A stretch of 64,000 bases of DNA from Callaeas wilsoni (lineage: Eukaryota > Chordata > Aves > Passeriformes > Callaeidae): positions 43,230 to 107,229 of the forward strand of contig VWPU01000961.1 of NCBI GenBank assembly GCA_013398955.1. Direction: 5' to 3'. The number at the start of each line of letters is the position of its first letter. The stretch's first letter is position 1. Below the pieces are notes generated by a model, which ran no database searches, had not been told where the DNA came from, and saw only the letters and a program-made list of their open reading frames with translations. A program made the translations under genes and the position numbers. Shown here in pieces: positions 34,501 through 48,100 of the stretch.

Positions 34501-37500
34501 TACCTCACTACTTTGCTGAATTAGGGCTATTATTTGTCTACTTGTTTCCCAGGAAAAAAGTTTGGAAATTGTTACATATATAGTTTACCTGTGTTCTGGT
34601 TTTTTATACTGGGAGAGGAGAAAGTTTTCAAGAATGCTTTTTTCCCTGCAGGTTTCTTCATCTCCTGCTTATTTCTCAACTGAAAGAATAATCTGTGAAA
34701 TCAATTGGTTCCTGCAGGAATGATTATGCACCTCAGGATGATTTCAGGTGGGGAATAAATGAAAGGATCAGACACTTTTGAAAGAATAAATAGCTTGTAA
34801 AATTTCAGATGTCTTTGGCAAAAGTATATATATAGCATCTAAAAAAAAAATTTTCTGAGTGTAGCACTGCCTTCTAAGTGTTACCCAGAGCAAGAATTAC
34901 AAATATAAACATCAAAATTATAGCATGCATAAGCTTTTACAGTGAGACCTGAAGTGCTGAACACTGCTGAGGCAAAGTGTTTGACCACTCTGACAATTTT
35001 TTTTTTTTTAATGGAAATTTCCTAAGTTGCATATTGTGTCTGTTGCTTCTCCTCTACTCTCTGTGTAGCTGTAGTCTGGCCATTTCTCTACTCCCTCCCA
35101 TCTGACAGCTGTAGACAAGGACTCCTCAAGTCTTCTCTTCTTAAGTCTGGGCAAAGCAGACTCCTGGCAGATATCCATTCCACTTACCTGAGTCTAGCCC
35201 AGGACTCTCCCCGTTCTAGATTATAATTAACTGATGCTAAAAATGCTGTGCAAGGACTAGTAGTCTTTCTTCGTTTCAAAGACTGAGCCCAAAGTTGAGG
35301 AACTTAATATTACACTAATAGTCTCTGCCGGCTATTGTATTAGAACTCCACCTTGTAGTAAGTAGAAAATTTCCATTTACTTCAACCTATTTCCATTCAA
35401 TACCATAGAAAGCAGCTAAAATTTTGCTGCTGAATTTAATGGGTCTAGGATTAAACATTCATGTTAGAGAAAGCTGATCTGAATGTGTTCTATATATTTC
35501 TGAAAGGTTACTGGTGGGTGGCTTGAACTAGAACATTCTCAGATCTAATGCTCATTTGGATCAGGATATTAGTGTCAAAGTTTAGGTGCTAAGCAAGTGT
35601 AAGTGCTGTGAATGTTGGCATAGATGATGCTAGTTTGTCCTGATGCACTTATTCATTCTGCTCACAGAAGTGAATGATTTGGGCAATTCTGGACTGTTAA
35701 ATCAGCACTGTATCTTCACAATATGTGGAAAGCAAAAAACTTTGGGAATTCCAGGTTTTGTATAGCAAACCCACAAAAAACACCAGTTATGCACTGCTGA
35801 TTTGTAGCAACCCTTTTGAGCGAACTTCTGTCCAAAGAACATGCAGTTACTCTGGAAGAGCAGGTGAAGAAGGTTTGCCAAAGCTGGGTAAATTTGGACA
35901 AATGATAAGTGGTTGTGGGTCAGTCTCTTTACCCCCAAAGTTTGGATTTTACTTCAAAATGAGCTTGGAAATAAATGGGAGGTGTTATTTCTTCTGGGCA
36001 TGTAAATCTAGATTTTTGTATAAACTGAACATGGGGTTTGTTCAAGGGAAGAAATACTGTCTGATTTCCATATGAAAGACCACACACATCAGAGATAAGT
36101 AAGCCCTTCAAATTCAAGACACATTTTGTGCCCTACTCTCAAAATGCTAATTTATAAAAAAGAAATGAAAGGTTCAAGTAAATTACTTTGAGTGTTTGGA
36201 AGAAAGCTTTTCTTCTTCTTGTCCTTCTTTGAAGTGTTGCAGTTTCTGTGTCCAGATCTGGACCTGCAAATTGTAAATACATGTGCAGGTATATACAGTA
36301 ATACATACAATGCAGTAATATGGTACTGTGAAATGACAGTATGGATCCTAGAGTCAAAAATACGATCCTCATTCTCTGTATCCTGGTGTTTCACTAAAAA
36401 ATTTTTTAAGGAGTTTTTTTCATGAAAACTGCATGGAGCACTACCACGGGATATTTTTAACCGTGTGGCCAGTTGCCAGTAATGATTAGTTATAGGCAAA
36501 GAAAAGGCTGGGAGGTTTTAGCATTTGGTACGTGATGAGAGGATAGAAAATAACATTGGTGTGTCAGGACAGAGACAGGGCATCATAGCCGGGACCAAAT
36601 CTTAATGTTCTCAACTGCTCTTTATGTAAGACATCTTAATTATCCCCTTGCTTTCCGTGTGATGAATTAACGATACAGCTCACATCCTCCAAGAGAAGTC
36701 TGTGTGGTGACTAGGATAACTCTCTGCCCTCACTTAGCTCCCTTTAAGTTGATGGCAACTCTCTCTGAAGCAATTTTGTAACACTGAGAATTTAGGTTTG
36801 ATACCTGAAACTGCCAATTTTGGTTGGTCAGGAATAGAGTTAGGAATAGTGTGAGCGGGTGGTTACAACAACAGGCGTGGCACAAAGCTGAAACCAAAAA
36901 GCTCCTTAGCAGTCATCCATGGGGCTTTTCTGTGGGAATTCTGAATTCGGGTAACAGCCTCCAGAGAGACTGGTTCTGAGGGAAGCACCTTGGGAGAAAC
37001 CCTCCAGCAGAGTTCTTCCTAAGGAAGCCTATCAGTGTAAGTAGCCTGAAATAAATCTTTAACCTTCTTAAGAGTTTTGACCATCTCTAAAAGCCTGACC
37101 TAAATGGAAGTCAGTACTGCTGATAGCACATTGCACAAGAGGCCACCAGTTTTGCACTATGTCTATCTCGAAGGCTGGAAAGTGATGTGCTCTTAGGGAG
37201 GCAGGGGTAGTAGTCTACTGTGCATGTATCTCAGCCTAATGTTGCTGACTTTTAAAGATGCTGCTTATTACCAAAAATAGTAACAGTGGTAATGAACAAA
37301 ATGATAAACGTATAAAGTCCCTTTTCTCTTACAGTCGTGACTTGCTGCCATCTGGATTTTGTCACCTGCAGCTTCTCACAAGAATCATGCATTTAACACT
37401 AAGCTTGTCCTCAAAATGTTTTATCCCTTGATGTCTTTAGTTAAGCCTGGCTGTACCTGCAGTATTGCCTTTACCTGTGCAGTGCTTTCCACAAAGATTT

Positions 37501-37509
37501 TTTTTGCTT

Positions 37510-37557
37510 CCTGCAACCATTCATAGCCTGCAACCATTCATAGCCTGCAACCATTCC
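37510..37557 (+). repeat. 17-bp tandem repeat, about 2.8 copies
   Basis: The unit cctgcaaccattcatag occurs twice in perfect tandem, followed by a partial third copy, cctgcaaccattcctg. The lack of divergence between copies suggests a recent duplication. Confidence 0.9.
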
Positions 37558-40500
37558 TGTGTGGTATCATCTGTTCAATTATATTTTATTTCTGACTGTT
37601 TATGACTTAGTATTTTAAAAATTCATTCGGAGTGCTTGCTCCTTTCTGAATTGGCTGTACCTGGTTTTGTTTCTCTTACTAAATTCTACTCAACAATTTT
37701 GAAATTACAGTTTCTGGCAGCAGTGAATGTAATTAATGTAAATACTTTGATACTTTCCCTTCAGAATTTTTTGTTTTAGTTGGAGCATATAGATGTTGTA
37801 AGTGTGGCAAAACCACTATGGTTTTGTCAGTGTGTGTTTCTAGCTTAGTGTTTAAGAGGGAAGTACACAAAACTATGAAGGTGCATATTTCACTATGGAG
37901 AAGAGCTACTGACGACTTTATTTTGAGCTCAACTATTTAGGGAAAAGTATTCCTCCTCACCTTCTCAATTTTTATCTTTGAGTTAGCTTTTGTTTAGTTA
38001 GCTAAGCTGTCAAGCTACTTTTGTGTGAGAATGCAGAATTACATTAAAAGGATTGTCAGCTCATTCCCCTAACATAGGAAAACAATATATAACCACAAAA
38101 ATTCAAGCAGCAAAGGGATCAAAAGACAGAACATAAAAAAATCTGTTACATGTTCTCATATTCATGGGCTTCTGTTAATGGTCTTTTTCGCTGGTTCCAA
38201 TGAACATTACTGTCAGAAGTAGGAGTTGCACGGATGGATAACACAGGCCATATTCCAGCCGTATGGCAATTTTTTTTCTAAAGTGGTGCTTGAGAGGATG
38301 AGGCTGTTAAGGATATTCCTGTAAGGAAGATGTATAATGTTTATGACAGGAGGAAAAGACTATACTTTTTTTTTCTGTAGGTATCAATATCAAATAATTC
38401 ATTTTATTTTTGAGCTAGTATAGCCAAGAATTAATGTTCTGGAGAAATCTTTGCTGTATTTGTTATATCCCTGAAATGCTATTAAGCTGTCATAGATAAC
38501 TACGGGATGTCACATAGCCTTTATATTTTACCCACTGGCTTTGGTTGTTTGGGGTTTTTTAATATATTTTATACTCTTGAATGCTTTTACCTGTCATGGT
38601 TCAGAGCTTTGACTTAACTAAGTATTTAGAAGCCTAGATGCCTTGTCTTAAACTTTTTCAAAGTCCATTGACTGGAAATAAATATTTATAAACTTCTTCA
38701 GTTTCGTTCAACAAGGACTGTCTTGTGTAGTGCCTTTTACTGTTTCAATACTTTCATCCTTTGAAAAACGGGTATACCAAAGTATGTAATATAGTACTAA
38801 TTCACTGTTAAGTTTGGAGCAAAACTTTTGATAGATTATTATTAAATAATAATTTATGCAATCTATATTCTTTATGGGAAATTTTTAAAGACATTATAAA
38901 TGTTCTGTTTTGTAGATAAAAATTTGGAGATTGTCCCTGCTTCATTCAAACATAAAAACAAATAAAAATTATACAGACCACTTCGTGTTTGTCCTTTCAA
39001 AGTTTCAGCTTATTTCTCCATGTAAGAAAAATCTGGAAAAAGACTTTGTTAGAGTGGAAGTTTTATTGAAATCACCTTTAAAACTTAAACGAGGACCCAG
39101 AGTTCTCATGGCCTTTTACCAAAGGCAGATTTGGGACTTTAGTATTCTGCCAATCACCAAGCACTAGCCAAAACTGGGGAACATCTGTGTTTGTTTTCTC
39201 TTGCCAATCTTCAGTATTACTGCAGGAGTAAGGAGGAAAATCTGAAATTGCAAGTGTAACTTACTCTCTGTCTCCAGAGAATTTTACCTTCTGTCCCCCA
39301 TAAATCAATTTATAGTGACATGTCATGCAGACGGTCTGTCAGCAACCAAACATTTAGTGTAGCTGTCCATGTAGCAGACATTCAGGTTCCAGGATATAAT
39401 GCCCAGTTTAGTTTGCTAGACATTCAAATAATGGAACCACTACTTTGATGTATGGTTGCATAATTTTATGGGAAGAGAGAGATCAGTGCCATTGCACTCA
39501 GACAAAATAGCTCTGTCATTCCAGTTTTAGGGCTGTAGCCAGGTACTCAGTGGTGTTTCATTTCCCTGGGTTTTAGGAATTAGCACTGTGTATTTCCCTT
39601 CTAAAATGGTTAACATAACACTAAGGAGGGACTCCCTCACAAGCTGGGCTGTCAACAAAGATAACACAAACTGTGACACAAGCTGGAAGGAAACAGTACT
39701 TATCACACAAAGGGGGAAAAGGAAAACAAAGTTAACTGGTATTGATTGCTAAGGCACAGGCAGATGTTAAACGTACACAGCACAATTACAGCACAATTAG
39801 AATTATAGAGCTGGCTTCTCACCACAGCTAAAGGGAAACCTGGTGTGGGCAGTGTGACAGGAAGGAGAACTGTTCTCTCCTTTCCTTTTATCTTTTGAGA
39901 TGTTCCTTTCTATGCTTCCGTGGACTGTTTTGTCAGGTAATTCATTTGCCTTTAGAAGAGATGTTAATTCTCTCTGCTGTCCTGTGAGAAATTTCATGCT
40001 TAAGAAGTAGAAAAAAGGTCAGTTCTGAAAGCTGGGAGAAAATCTCGGTGTCTCAACTGCTATTAACTGTTGCAGGTCTTCTGACTTCAGTATCCTTCCT
40101 CAGGCACTCTCCACAAATCTTTCTCTCCTAATTTTTCAGATCCAAAATGACTTCCCATGATCACTGACTCACTGCAAGAAGTAGAAAAGACCTGGATGTG
40201 GACACCTGTGCTGGCTCCTCAAATCACTGTTCAGCTCCTTCCCAAATGAGCTTTGAAGATGGAAATCCACCCTCCAAATGAAGGTACTTAGCAGTACAGA
40301 ACAGCTGTTTCTCACCACTATCTGAAGACATTTTTATCACTGTATTCTGTTATGTGTAGAAATGTCTTTCATTATTTTTAGTGCTGAAATATAACCTAAT
40401 AGATCATCTTGTAACTTCTTATCTCCTCGTCAATATCACCAGGCAGCATCTGGGTTGCTGACCCTGAGGGTGAAGGGAAGATGAATATTTTTTCATACAA

Positions 40501-40746
40501 TTTTAAGACACTGTTCAACCTAATGTTAAAAATTGAATGAAGATGAAAGAGTCTTGAGAGTGCTTCCTCTAAGTTGTCCATCTGACTCTATACTTATGAA
40601 ATTATTGCTATTTGACAGCCAAAAAAGTAGTTTCAAATAGTTATTTAAATTATTTCTTTCTTCATATGACCGTTTGCTAGTTGCTGGCTGGAACTCTCTC
40701 CTGTATGAAAGGGTAAGGGCTGGAGTTAACATATACCAGAGTTTAA

Positions 40747-40810
40747 AATATACATATATATATATATACATATGTACACACACACATATATATACACATA
40801 TATACACACA
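40747..40810. repeat. Compound TA/CA microsatellite
   Basis: About 64 bp of alternating purine-pyrimidine: tatatatatatata, then acacacacaca, then mixed tatacaca. It is likely length-polymorphic. Confidence 0.93.
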
Positions 40811-43800
40811 TTTGTGCAAGTGTACCTTCTAGGTTCCATGAGTAACACAGTTAAAAAAGAAAAAAAACCTACCTGCTTAAACTTGGCATGACCATACCTG
40901 CATAAGAAGCTGATGTTAATTAATGTGTGACTGTAGAGTAGAAGGGAGTACTTCTGAAAGATGGACCGAGATGACCTCTGAACTGAGTGCTTATATTAAA
41001 TTTGGCCTCAAAGTCCAAAGAGTATGACTAAGGCTGCAACCTCTCCAGCTTTCTATGTCTTGTGTTTCTGAAGACTTTTCTTCAGTCTGGTGTGATGAAA
41101 TTTTGCAAAGCTGGCTAATATCATGCATCTTACCTGTTTTCTTCCACCTCTTCTTGCAAGGTCTTTGCAGAGAAACCGTGTTTGTCAATTTTAAGGATAT
41201 GCACTCTTTATCCCTTGTTGCAGGGTTGATACCTTAGAATTTTAGCTTTTATATTTTTCATACATTTGTAATCCTGCAATTCTTCAGTCTATAACTCTAA
41301 ACTCCATATAGAGTGTTAACTACTGCTTTCCCATTTTGGTCAGACACAACAATTCCTCTCTAGGCCTGGGAATCAAGGACACCTTACTGTCTCAGGCCCT
41401 GAGAAATGTAAAAGAAAAGTGGGTTGGGGGGAGCAAACTTGGGGTAAATGACTTCATTACCTGAAGCTGTAATTGGAAGATTAACTCCAATACGCAAATA
41501 GACGAAACTTACAACAGTATAAAAACCAGTGACCCGTCATCCATTTTTGGGTGTAGCCCCTGGGGAGGGCTTTGTCTGCCCTGTACCTAAATGTACCTAA
41601 AGGCCTTTCAGTAGATATAACCACTTTCCATTCCCTTAATTTTGTCTGGCCTCTGTTTTTAGGTAGTCCCAAAAAGGCTTCAGGGTCTAGGTTTTTTCTG
41701 TCTATATGGACTGCCAGTGGTTTTGCTTTTTCTTGACTGCTTTGTGTCTGTCCTGTTTGACAGAATGTATTCCTTTGGTGTGTAATAGGAGTGAATAACT
41801 GGAAACTGAAGTCAATGAATGATTGTCATACTCCGTAGGGTAAGCAGAAACCAAAATTACCTGTTTTATCTTAATACGTTCAGTCTTGTTCCTATGGGAT
41901 AATGCTGAAAACTAATACATAGCTTTGGTTTAAATCGATTCATTGAGTGTTTATTAAAATGGACATTGTTTCATTTTCCCATGGTTTACATAAGAACATC
42001 TTCGTTATTTTGGTTTTCTCTTTAAGAAAATCAATTCTGTTTAATGAAATCTGAATTTCCTGTGGTACTGGATGGCACAAAACATGAGTTTTATCTTGAA
42101 GTTTTATGTGTCTAGTATATAGATCAATTGATCCTACTTCTTCTTTTACTAATAGGGCATTTGCAAATATTTGCTCCAACATAGGGAATTTGAAATATGG
42201 GCGCAAGTTTCATGAAGATAAATTAGAAACAGATATTGTCACAAGCTGCAAATCTCCTTCTAACATTAGGACTTTGCATTATATTGGTCCTGAGCTGCAT
42301 TGTGTATTTATGAAAACTCTGTAGGCAGAGAAGAGGTGATGTAAGATGTACTTTTACTCTAATAAATGTTTAGGACTCTTATTTGGGCACAGGGGGCATA
42401 GAGGTTTTTTTGTTGAGTTTCAGTTGGGGGTTTTGTGGTGTTATTTTGTTTCTTAGGATTTTGTGCTTTGTTCGGTATTTTTGTGGTGGTGTTTTTGTTT
42501 TGGGGGCAGGGAGTTTATGGGGTTTTTTTGTTGTTTTATTTTGTTATTTTATGGACAACTGCACTTTCCTGGTATATGATTGAGTTTGAAGTAATGAGGA
42601 CCAGAAAATTCTGCTTATTTACTGCTCAGAGCAGTAACATTCATCTGAGAATCTGCATTATGACACACAGTGATGCAGTGGAAGCTCCATCTACATTCAG
42701 CTTTCTTTAAAAGTTTATGAGGTTGTTCACTGAAATACTGCATCCTTGGAGAAAGAAGCAAATAAATATATTTGTATGGTTAGCAGGTTTTGATTTTGCA
42801 GATAATCTGTCCCAGTCTTAAGTGAAAAAAGGTAGAAAAACCAACTCTGGCAGCAACATCTATATCCACAAGCCATTCCATGCAAGGGTTTGTAAAGGTC
42901 ACAAAAGATTTTGTGCCCAAGAACAAGTTGTTCTTTCTGAAAAATTACTCTATGTCTGGACTTGACTGACTGGTGAATAATTAAAAAAAAAAAAGAGAGA
43001 GAGAGTTTGCCTGCCATAATTATATGAGAGAAAAATCCTACTCAAACTTTGATTTGTAAGATGATGACTCTTATGTAAGTATTCTACTTGTTAAGTAGAT
43101 CTCAAGATCCTGAAACATGTCCCCACAAAGCTTGGAATGTGGTCATGTCATTCAAATGGATCTCCTTGATTCAAAACAACAAAAGGATAGTTCTGACACT
43201 TAGTTTTTAAAAAGAGCCATGTATTGCATTCAGGTGGTGATAAACCCCTTTCACGCTCTCTCAGATGGCTGAACTATTTGAGCAGTTTTAAGATAGGAGT
43301 GCAAGTGTCGATCCTGATATGAGAATACCAACTTAAACATTTTGAGGATTTCCTGAAAAAAGCAAACACTCCTGTCTGAAGGAATTACAGAGGCTGAAGT
43401 GTTTTACCCTTGAGATTTTGCACTGCAGTTAATCAACAGCATGGGTATATCTTCTCTGCTTTTGTGATGATGAGCCTCGACAGGTAAGCCTTCTGTGGAC
43501 AGAAAAATTCCACTTCTCTACAATCAGTCTGTCACATTTTGAAGAGCACAAACTTAATTTTTAAAACAAACATCTGGAAATAGAAATGTAGGTTAGAAGA
43601 AATAGAAATATGAGGTCAGAGGCAACAGCCTTCCCCCAGCAGTCTATTCTGAGAGTCCAAAATTTTTCCAATATTGAGTTCACTCTAACAAGAAGAGCTC
43701 CAGGTGAGTTTTCTGATAAGGTTGTGGGAGGTAGAGACCACTCTAATATGATTCATTGCTCGATCCAGAGTGGCCTGCAAGCTTAGCGTGAAAGTTCATT

Positions 43801-45148
43801 CTTCTGCAAGTCAGTGTAGAATATGCAGTTCTTAAGGTGATTGGGGCACTCTGCTAGGGAAAAGGTGGAGGTTAATATCAGTTAATTAATAGTAGAAGGC
43901 TAAATAAAATGATTTCTTCTTAAATGCCTAGCAGTGAAGCTGTGACTCTCATGAGTCAGTGTTACACAATAAGCTTGAGCAGCATCATAGTTCCTCTGCC
44001 AGAGGGAGGTAGAGTTGCAGGTAGGTGAGAATTATTGAAAATAAGAATAGAGGATGCGATTTGTTTGTAACAATGCCTATGAAGAGCAAATGAGTTTTAG
44101 CATTTACATGGGACTGTGCTAAATGTTTAATTTGCTGATGGTCAGACAAAGACTAGAATTGCACTAGACAGGAATGAAGACTATTTATTGTTGGACTATG
44201 AGATTCAGCAGTTAAAACAAGACTGATATTTCCAGGACACAGTGTTGTACCCCCATTATGCTGGTCGCTGCTCAGATTAGTTCTGTGTATGGAAAAGATT
44301 TGTGTTTGAAGAAGGAGCTGGCAAAACAACCAGCTTACATGGACCTTGTCTGAGTGGTATGGATGGAAATGCCACCCATCACGCTAAGTTTGCCCAATGC
44401 TTTAAGACACAGCAATGAATGGTAGCTTCCTTTTTCCTTTAAGATTTTCAATGGGACTGTTAACAGGAAAAAGAGAAGATCATCTTTTATATCATTCCAA
44501 TGAGACAACAGGGCATACCAGGTATGAATTTGGTTATTTTAGTGTCCTAGAAACAATTTATTACCCAACAGTCCAGATGTCTAAGGATAGCTACTAGAAA
44601 TTTCCAGAAACACAGCTCTATCAGACACATTGCGTAAAACAAGTGCTTCTTCACAGACATTTTACTTTATTACATCTAAAAAGAAATGTTTTATATGTGT
44701 GTAGGTACTTGTAGCAGGATATAGAAGGAAGGTCACAGGTGGCTGTGGGAGTTTGATGCTAGATTACTGAGACAAATTAAGTTTTCACTCACTTTAAAAT
44801 GATGAGGGACTTGAGGGTGTCAAGCAAAAGTGCTTCTGAATAGATGCTGACTGCTGGTTGGGATTTTGGGAAAAAGTGTGGCTCATCACTGCTCAGCACT
44901 TGTCTTCTTGATTTTAGCGAGTAATTAAGTTGTAGAGGCCCTTTTAGTGATCTGAGCTACACATGAGAGAGTCAAAGATTCAAAATTCAATAGTGTGTAC
45001 TCTCCTGTTTCCTGACTAATCCTGTAAGGTACAGTGGGTTGAACAGATGATCTAATAAGAGAACACAACTGCAGTCAGCTAACTCTCCTATAAAAATTAA
45101 TAATGAAAGCCCACTGAAATAAAGAGAAAGAAACTAATTTATGAAGGA
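40811..45148. other. Non-coding stretch with a G/T-biased segment
   Basis: No gene seen. At about 42390-42560 the plus strand is strongly G+T biased, with repeated tttttgttg, tggggg and gttttg motifs and few C or A. A (GA) run follows an A12 tract at about 42983-43005. Confidence 0.55.
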
Positions 45149-45194
45149 ATAATAAAATAAAATAAAATAAAATAAAATAAAATAAAATAAAATA
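45149..45194 (+). repeat. (AAAAT)n microsatellite, about 9 units
   Basis: About nine uninterrupted units of aataa/aaaat. No A-tail-bearing SINE is recognisable next to it. Confidence 0.93.
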
Positions 45195-48100
45195 GCTAAC
45201 ATGGGAAGTTGTCTATTGGACAATCAGATTTTGTAAGCAATTGTGTGAAGTATAAAGTATGTGCACTGTGCTGCATGCACCTGTGATTGCTGAGTTTCTC
45301 ATGTCTGCTCCCTCCAGTAACCACATTGACAGAAGGTGGCCTGGGAAGATGGTTTTATGCAGCACATCATTCAGAAAGTTTGAATGTAGAATCATTTATA
45401 AGTGCAAATACATCTAAGATACTTCCTCACTGTCCAAGGAAGTTTGCAAAAGAAATTATTACCACATACATACAAAGTATAAATTCTACTTGTATAGCAG
45501 GAAAGGAAAGGAAAGGTAGATGGAGAATTGCAGAAGTTGGCTTATTGGGTCAGTTATGAAATTGTTCCTCTATAACTTTACACACAGTGAAATTTTTTCA
45601 CTCTTCTGTGGGGAAAAGGTACATGTAGAAGAAACTTTGCAAGCTATGGAACTGACCAAATATATCTATGCCACTCTGGAAATATTTGCAGCCATATATC
45701 ACTTTTTCACAAAACTTCCACCAATCCTTCCCCTTTCTCTGAAGTGGAAACATCACTTCCACTCCAGCAATTTCTCCTTGCTCCAGGACTTAATCCTGCA
45801 TGCTTTCTCCACCTCTTTCCCACTCATCTCAGACTCCTAATGCTGTTTCAAGCCAGTGCAGAAACAAAAAAGAGGAATTAAATACAAGCTGCAGGTCATT
45901 CCTCACTGCAGCTTCTTTTCCTTCTGCTTTGGCAGCAGCCTGATGCTGCTCTCCAGCAGCTGGCAGTTTACCATACTGCAGCTCTGCAAGACAAATCAGA
46001 GGCCAAGACTGATCAGCTGTTTTGAAAAAGTTAGGAATTTATTTCCCTGGAAAGAATTTCAGCTAGTGTTGTAGGACTGTCTGTACCAAGCCACCCTAAG
46101 GCATTATGAACTTGGCAACTTCCTAGTATCAAATTCAACTTGTGAAATTTTCTTTGGGTGGAGGAGACTGGATTTTGCATGGAAGTTTGCATCTGCAGTC
46201 ACCTTTCTGGGGTACATTACAACTTATATGTCCCTTCCACATACCTGTAGCTCTTTGGTCCTTTGTCCTCCGTGCATCTGGACCAAGTGCTCTTGCTCTT
46301 CCCAGGGAAAATCATGCAGTAAGTAGCTTCCTTTTCTGACTTGTGAGGACACCTGGGTAAAATATCACAGCCCTATTGCCTAATAAACTCAGTTTGGGCC
46401 ACAGCTTTAGTGAGGAACAATGACAGAATGAAAACATCTCACCTAATTCTCACTTAAAATCAATTTGGCAAGCATGTCTCAGTTACCGTCATACGTAACA
46501 GAGAAACAGGCATCACTGAAATATTGCTGGTTTCTTTTTTGGGGCTTCAAGGCCCTGGGTGAGGTCTTTCATATTTTTGAAGTGTCCAACACACAGGAGC
46601 TTGGATTTGAATATAACAATAAAGTCCCTAACAGTACATAAGTAGACCATTGACACGGGGAAGGCAGAGGGTGGTTCATTTGCTGGGCCAGAAGACAGTC
46701 CTACAGCTCACACCTTTGAAGCAAATCCTCTGCTCTAGTCTCTCTTCTCCCACCAATGAGATGAAAACTGGTAACTCTGAGTACCAAGAAACAGAGAGGA
46801 AAGAGAGGAATCCTTTGTGGCTGTTTGCCATACTCAGTTCTAGTCATCTGTATGACATATTCCTATCCAAAATAGCATCAGACAAGGTCCATCTTAGTAT
46901 GATCATATTCTGAGTGATCAGGATCAATTATAGAAATCCAGTCTCTTATGCTTTCATAACAACAGTGGAAGAGTAAAAGATATATAATATTTTGACTCCT
47001 GATATTGTTCATATTCAGGTTATGGAATATCCCTATGACTTATTTTGCAGTTATTTTTTCTGAAACGCCACTGTTCAGAAGCAGATTCCTATGCCAGGAA
47101 ACGGCAGTGTTGAGTTTCCAGAAGGTTTGTAACTTTGGGTGCTTCTTACGGGAGGAGCCCTGGTTTGTTACTTGCCACCAACCTGGAGCAATTTCCCATC
47201 TGACTTCTGGGTTCTATTGTTTTTCAACATGATGGGCAAAACTCAATTTTATTTTAGCTCCAGGACAGTCAGCGAAGGTTTGGTTTGAGTTAATTAGGAA
47301 CAATATATTAACTTCAGCATTCAGAATTGGAGTACTTTGCTAGGTGTCATGGGCCTGCCGAGGCTCATTCTTTTTCTGTCAGAACAGTCTTTTAACCAGT
47401 TGTTTTGTTAAAGGATGAGATTGGAAGGCAGTAGACTGGCTTGTGGTGCAAATGCTCATTCCCATAGAAGACGATCAGGTCACAAGCACCTACTTGCTTT
47501 CTACAGACCATCACAGTTTAAGCAGGGTTTGAATGAGCACTGTTACCCAGAAGGGCTTTTATGTCATGGGCAGATTCTGCTCCTTCCTCTTAATGAAGAA
47601 ACTGAGAGGTCTTCAGCCTGTGGCAGCTATCGTTCTCACAGACGTAAGCATCCATCTTTTAGTGATGTCCTTCTGGGATTTTGTTTCATTTTACCAGAAG
47701 TATTTACAATTCTATGGGTCGTTTTTGTTTTGTTTGGGGTTTTGTTTGTTTGTTTGTTTGTTTTTTAAATTGCAGCATAATTACATTTGCGTGTGCAAAG
47801 GGCAAAACTGAACTTAGTTGTCTATCGCACCTGGTCTTACTCAGCAAAGGCAGTGCTGCCATGAACACCTTTGGCACAGCATTAGTTGCCAATCCTGAGA
47901 CCATTGGGTAGAGAGACCACACTCCTCCTCTACTTCTGTGTGTCCCTGCAAGGCATAGGCACACTGTAGTCCTTAATAAATGCATTTTCCTTCTTAGTTT
48001 ATATTAAGATCTATACCATGAATCACAACACAGTCCTGGTGCCTGTATTATACTCCTACTGCACACACCTACAGCTATCTCGCCACAAACCAGCTCACAA

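Larger units (their letters stand above)
18160..40740. other. Intergenic or intronic sequence, no gene seen
   Basis: About 22 kb upstream of the ACP3-like promoter. Open frames are short, have no recognisable protein family and no convincing splice-site pairs. No CR1 fragment was recognised, in contrast to the gene's introns. Homopolymer tracts (T12-T14 at about 19.37, 22.05 and 35.0 kb), a 17-bp tandem repeat at 37.5 kb and a perfect hairpin at 28.47 kb are the only discrete structures. Confidence 0.6.

Noticed and set aside
35702..36075. Frames on both strands of 78-116 codons
   Set aside because: Unrecognisable products that overlap in antisense, with no start or splice evidence for either.
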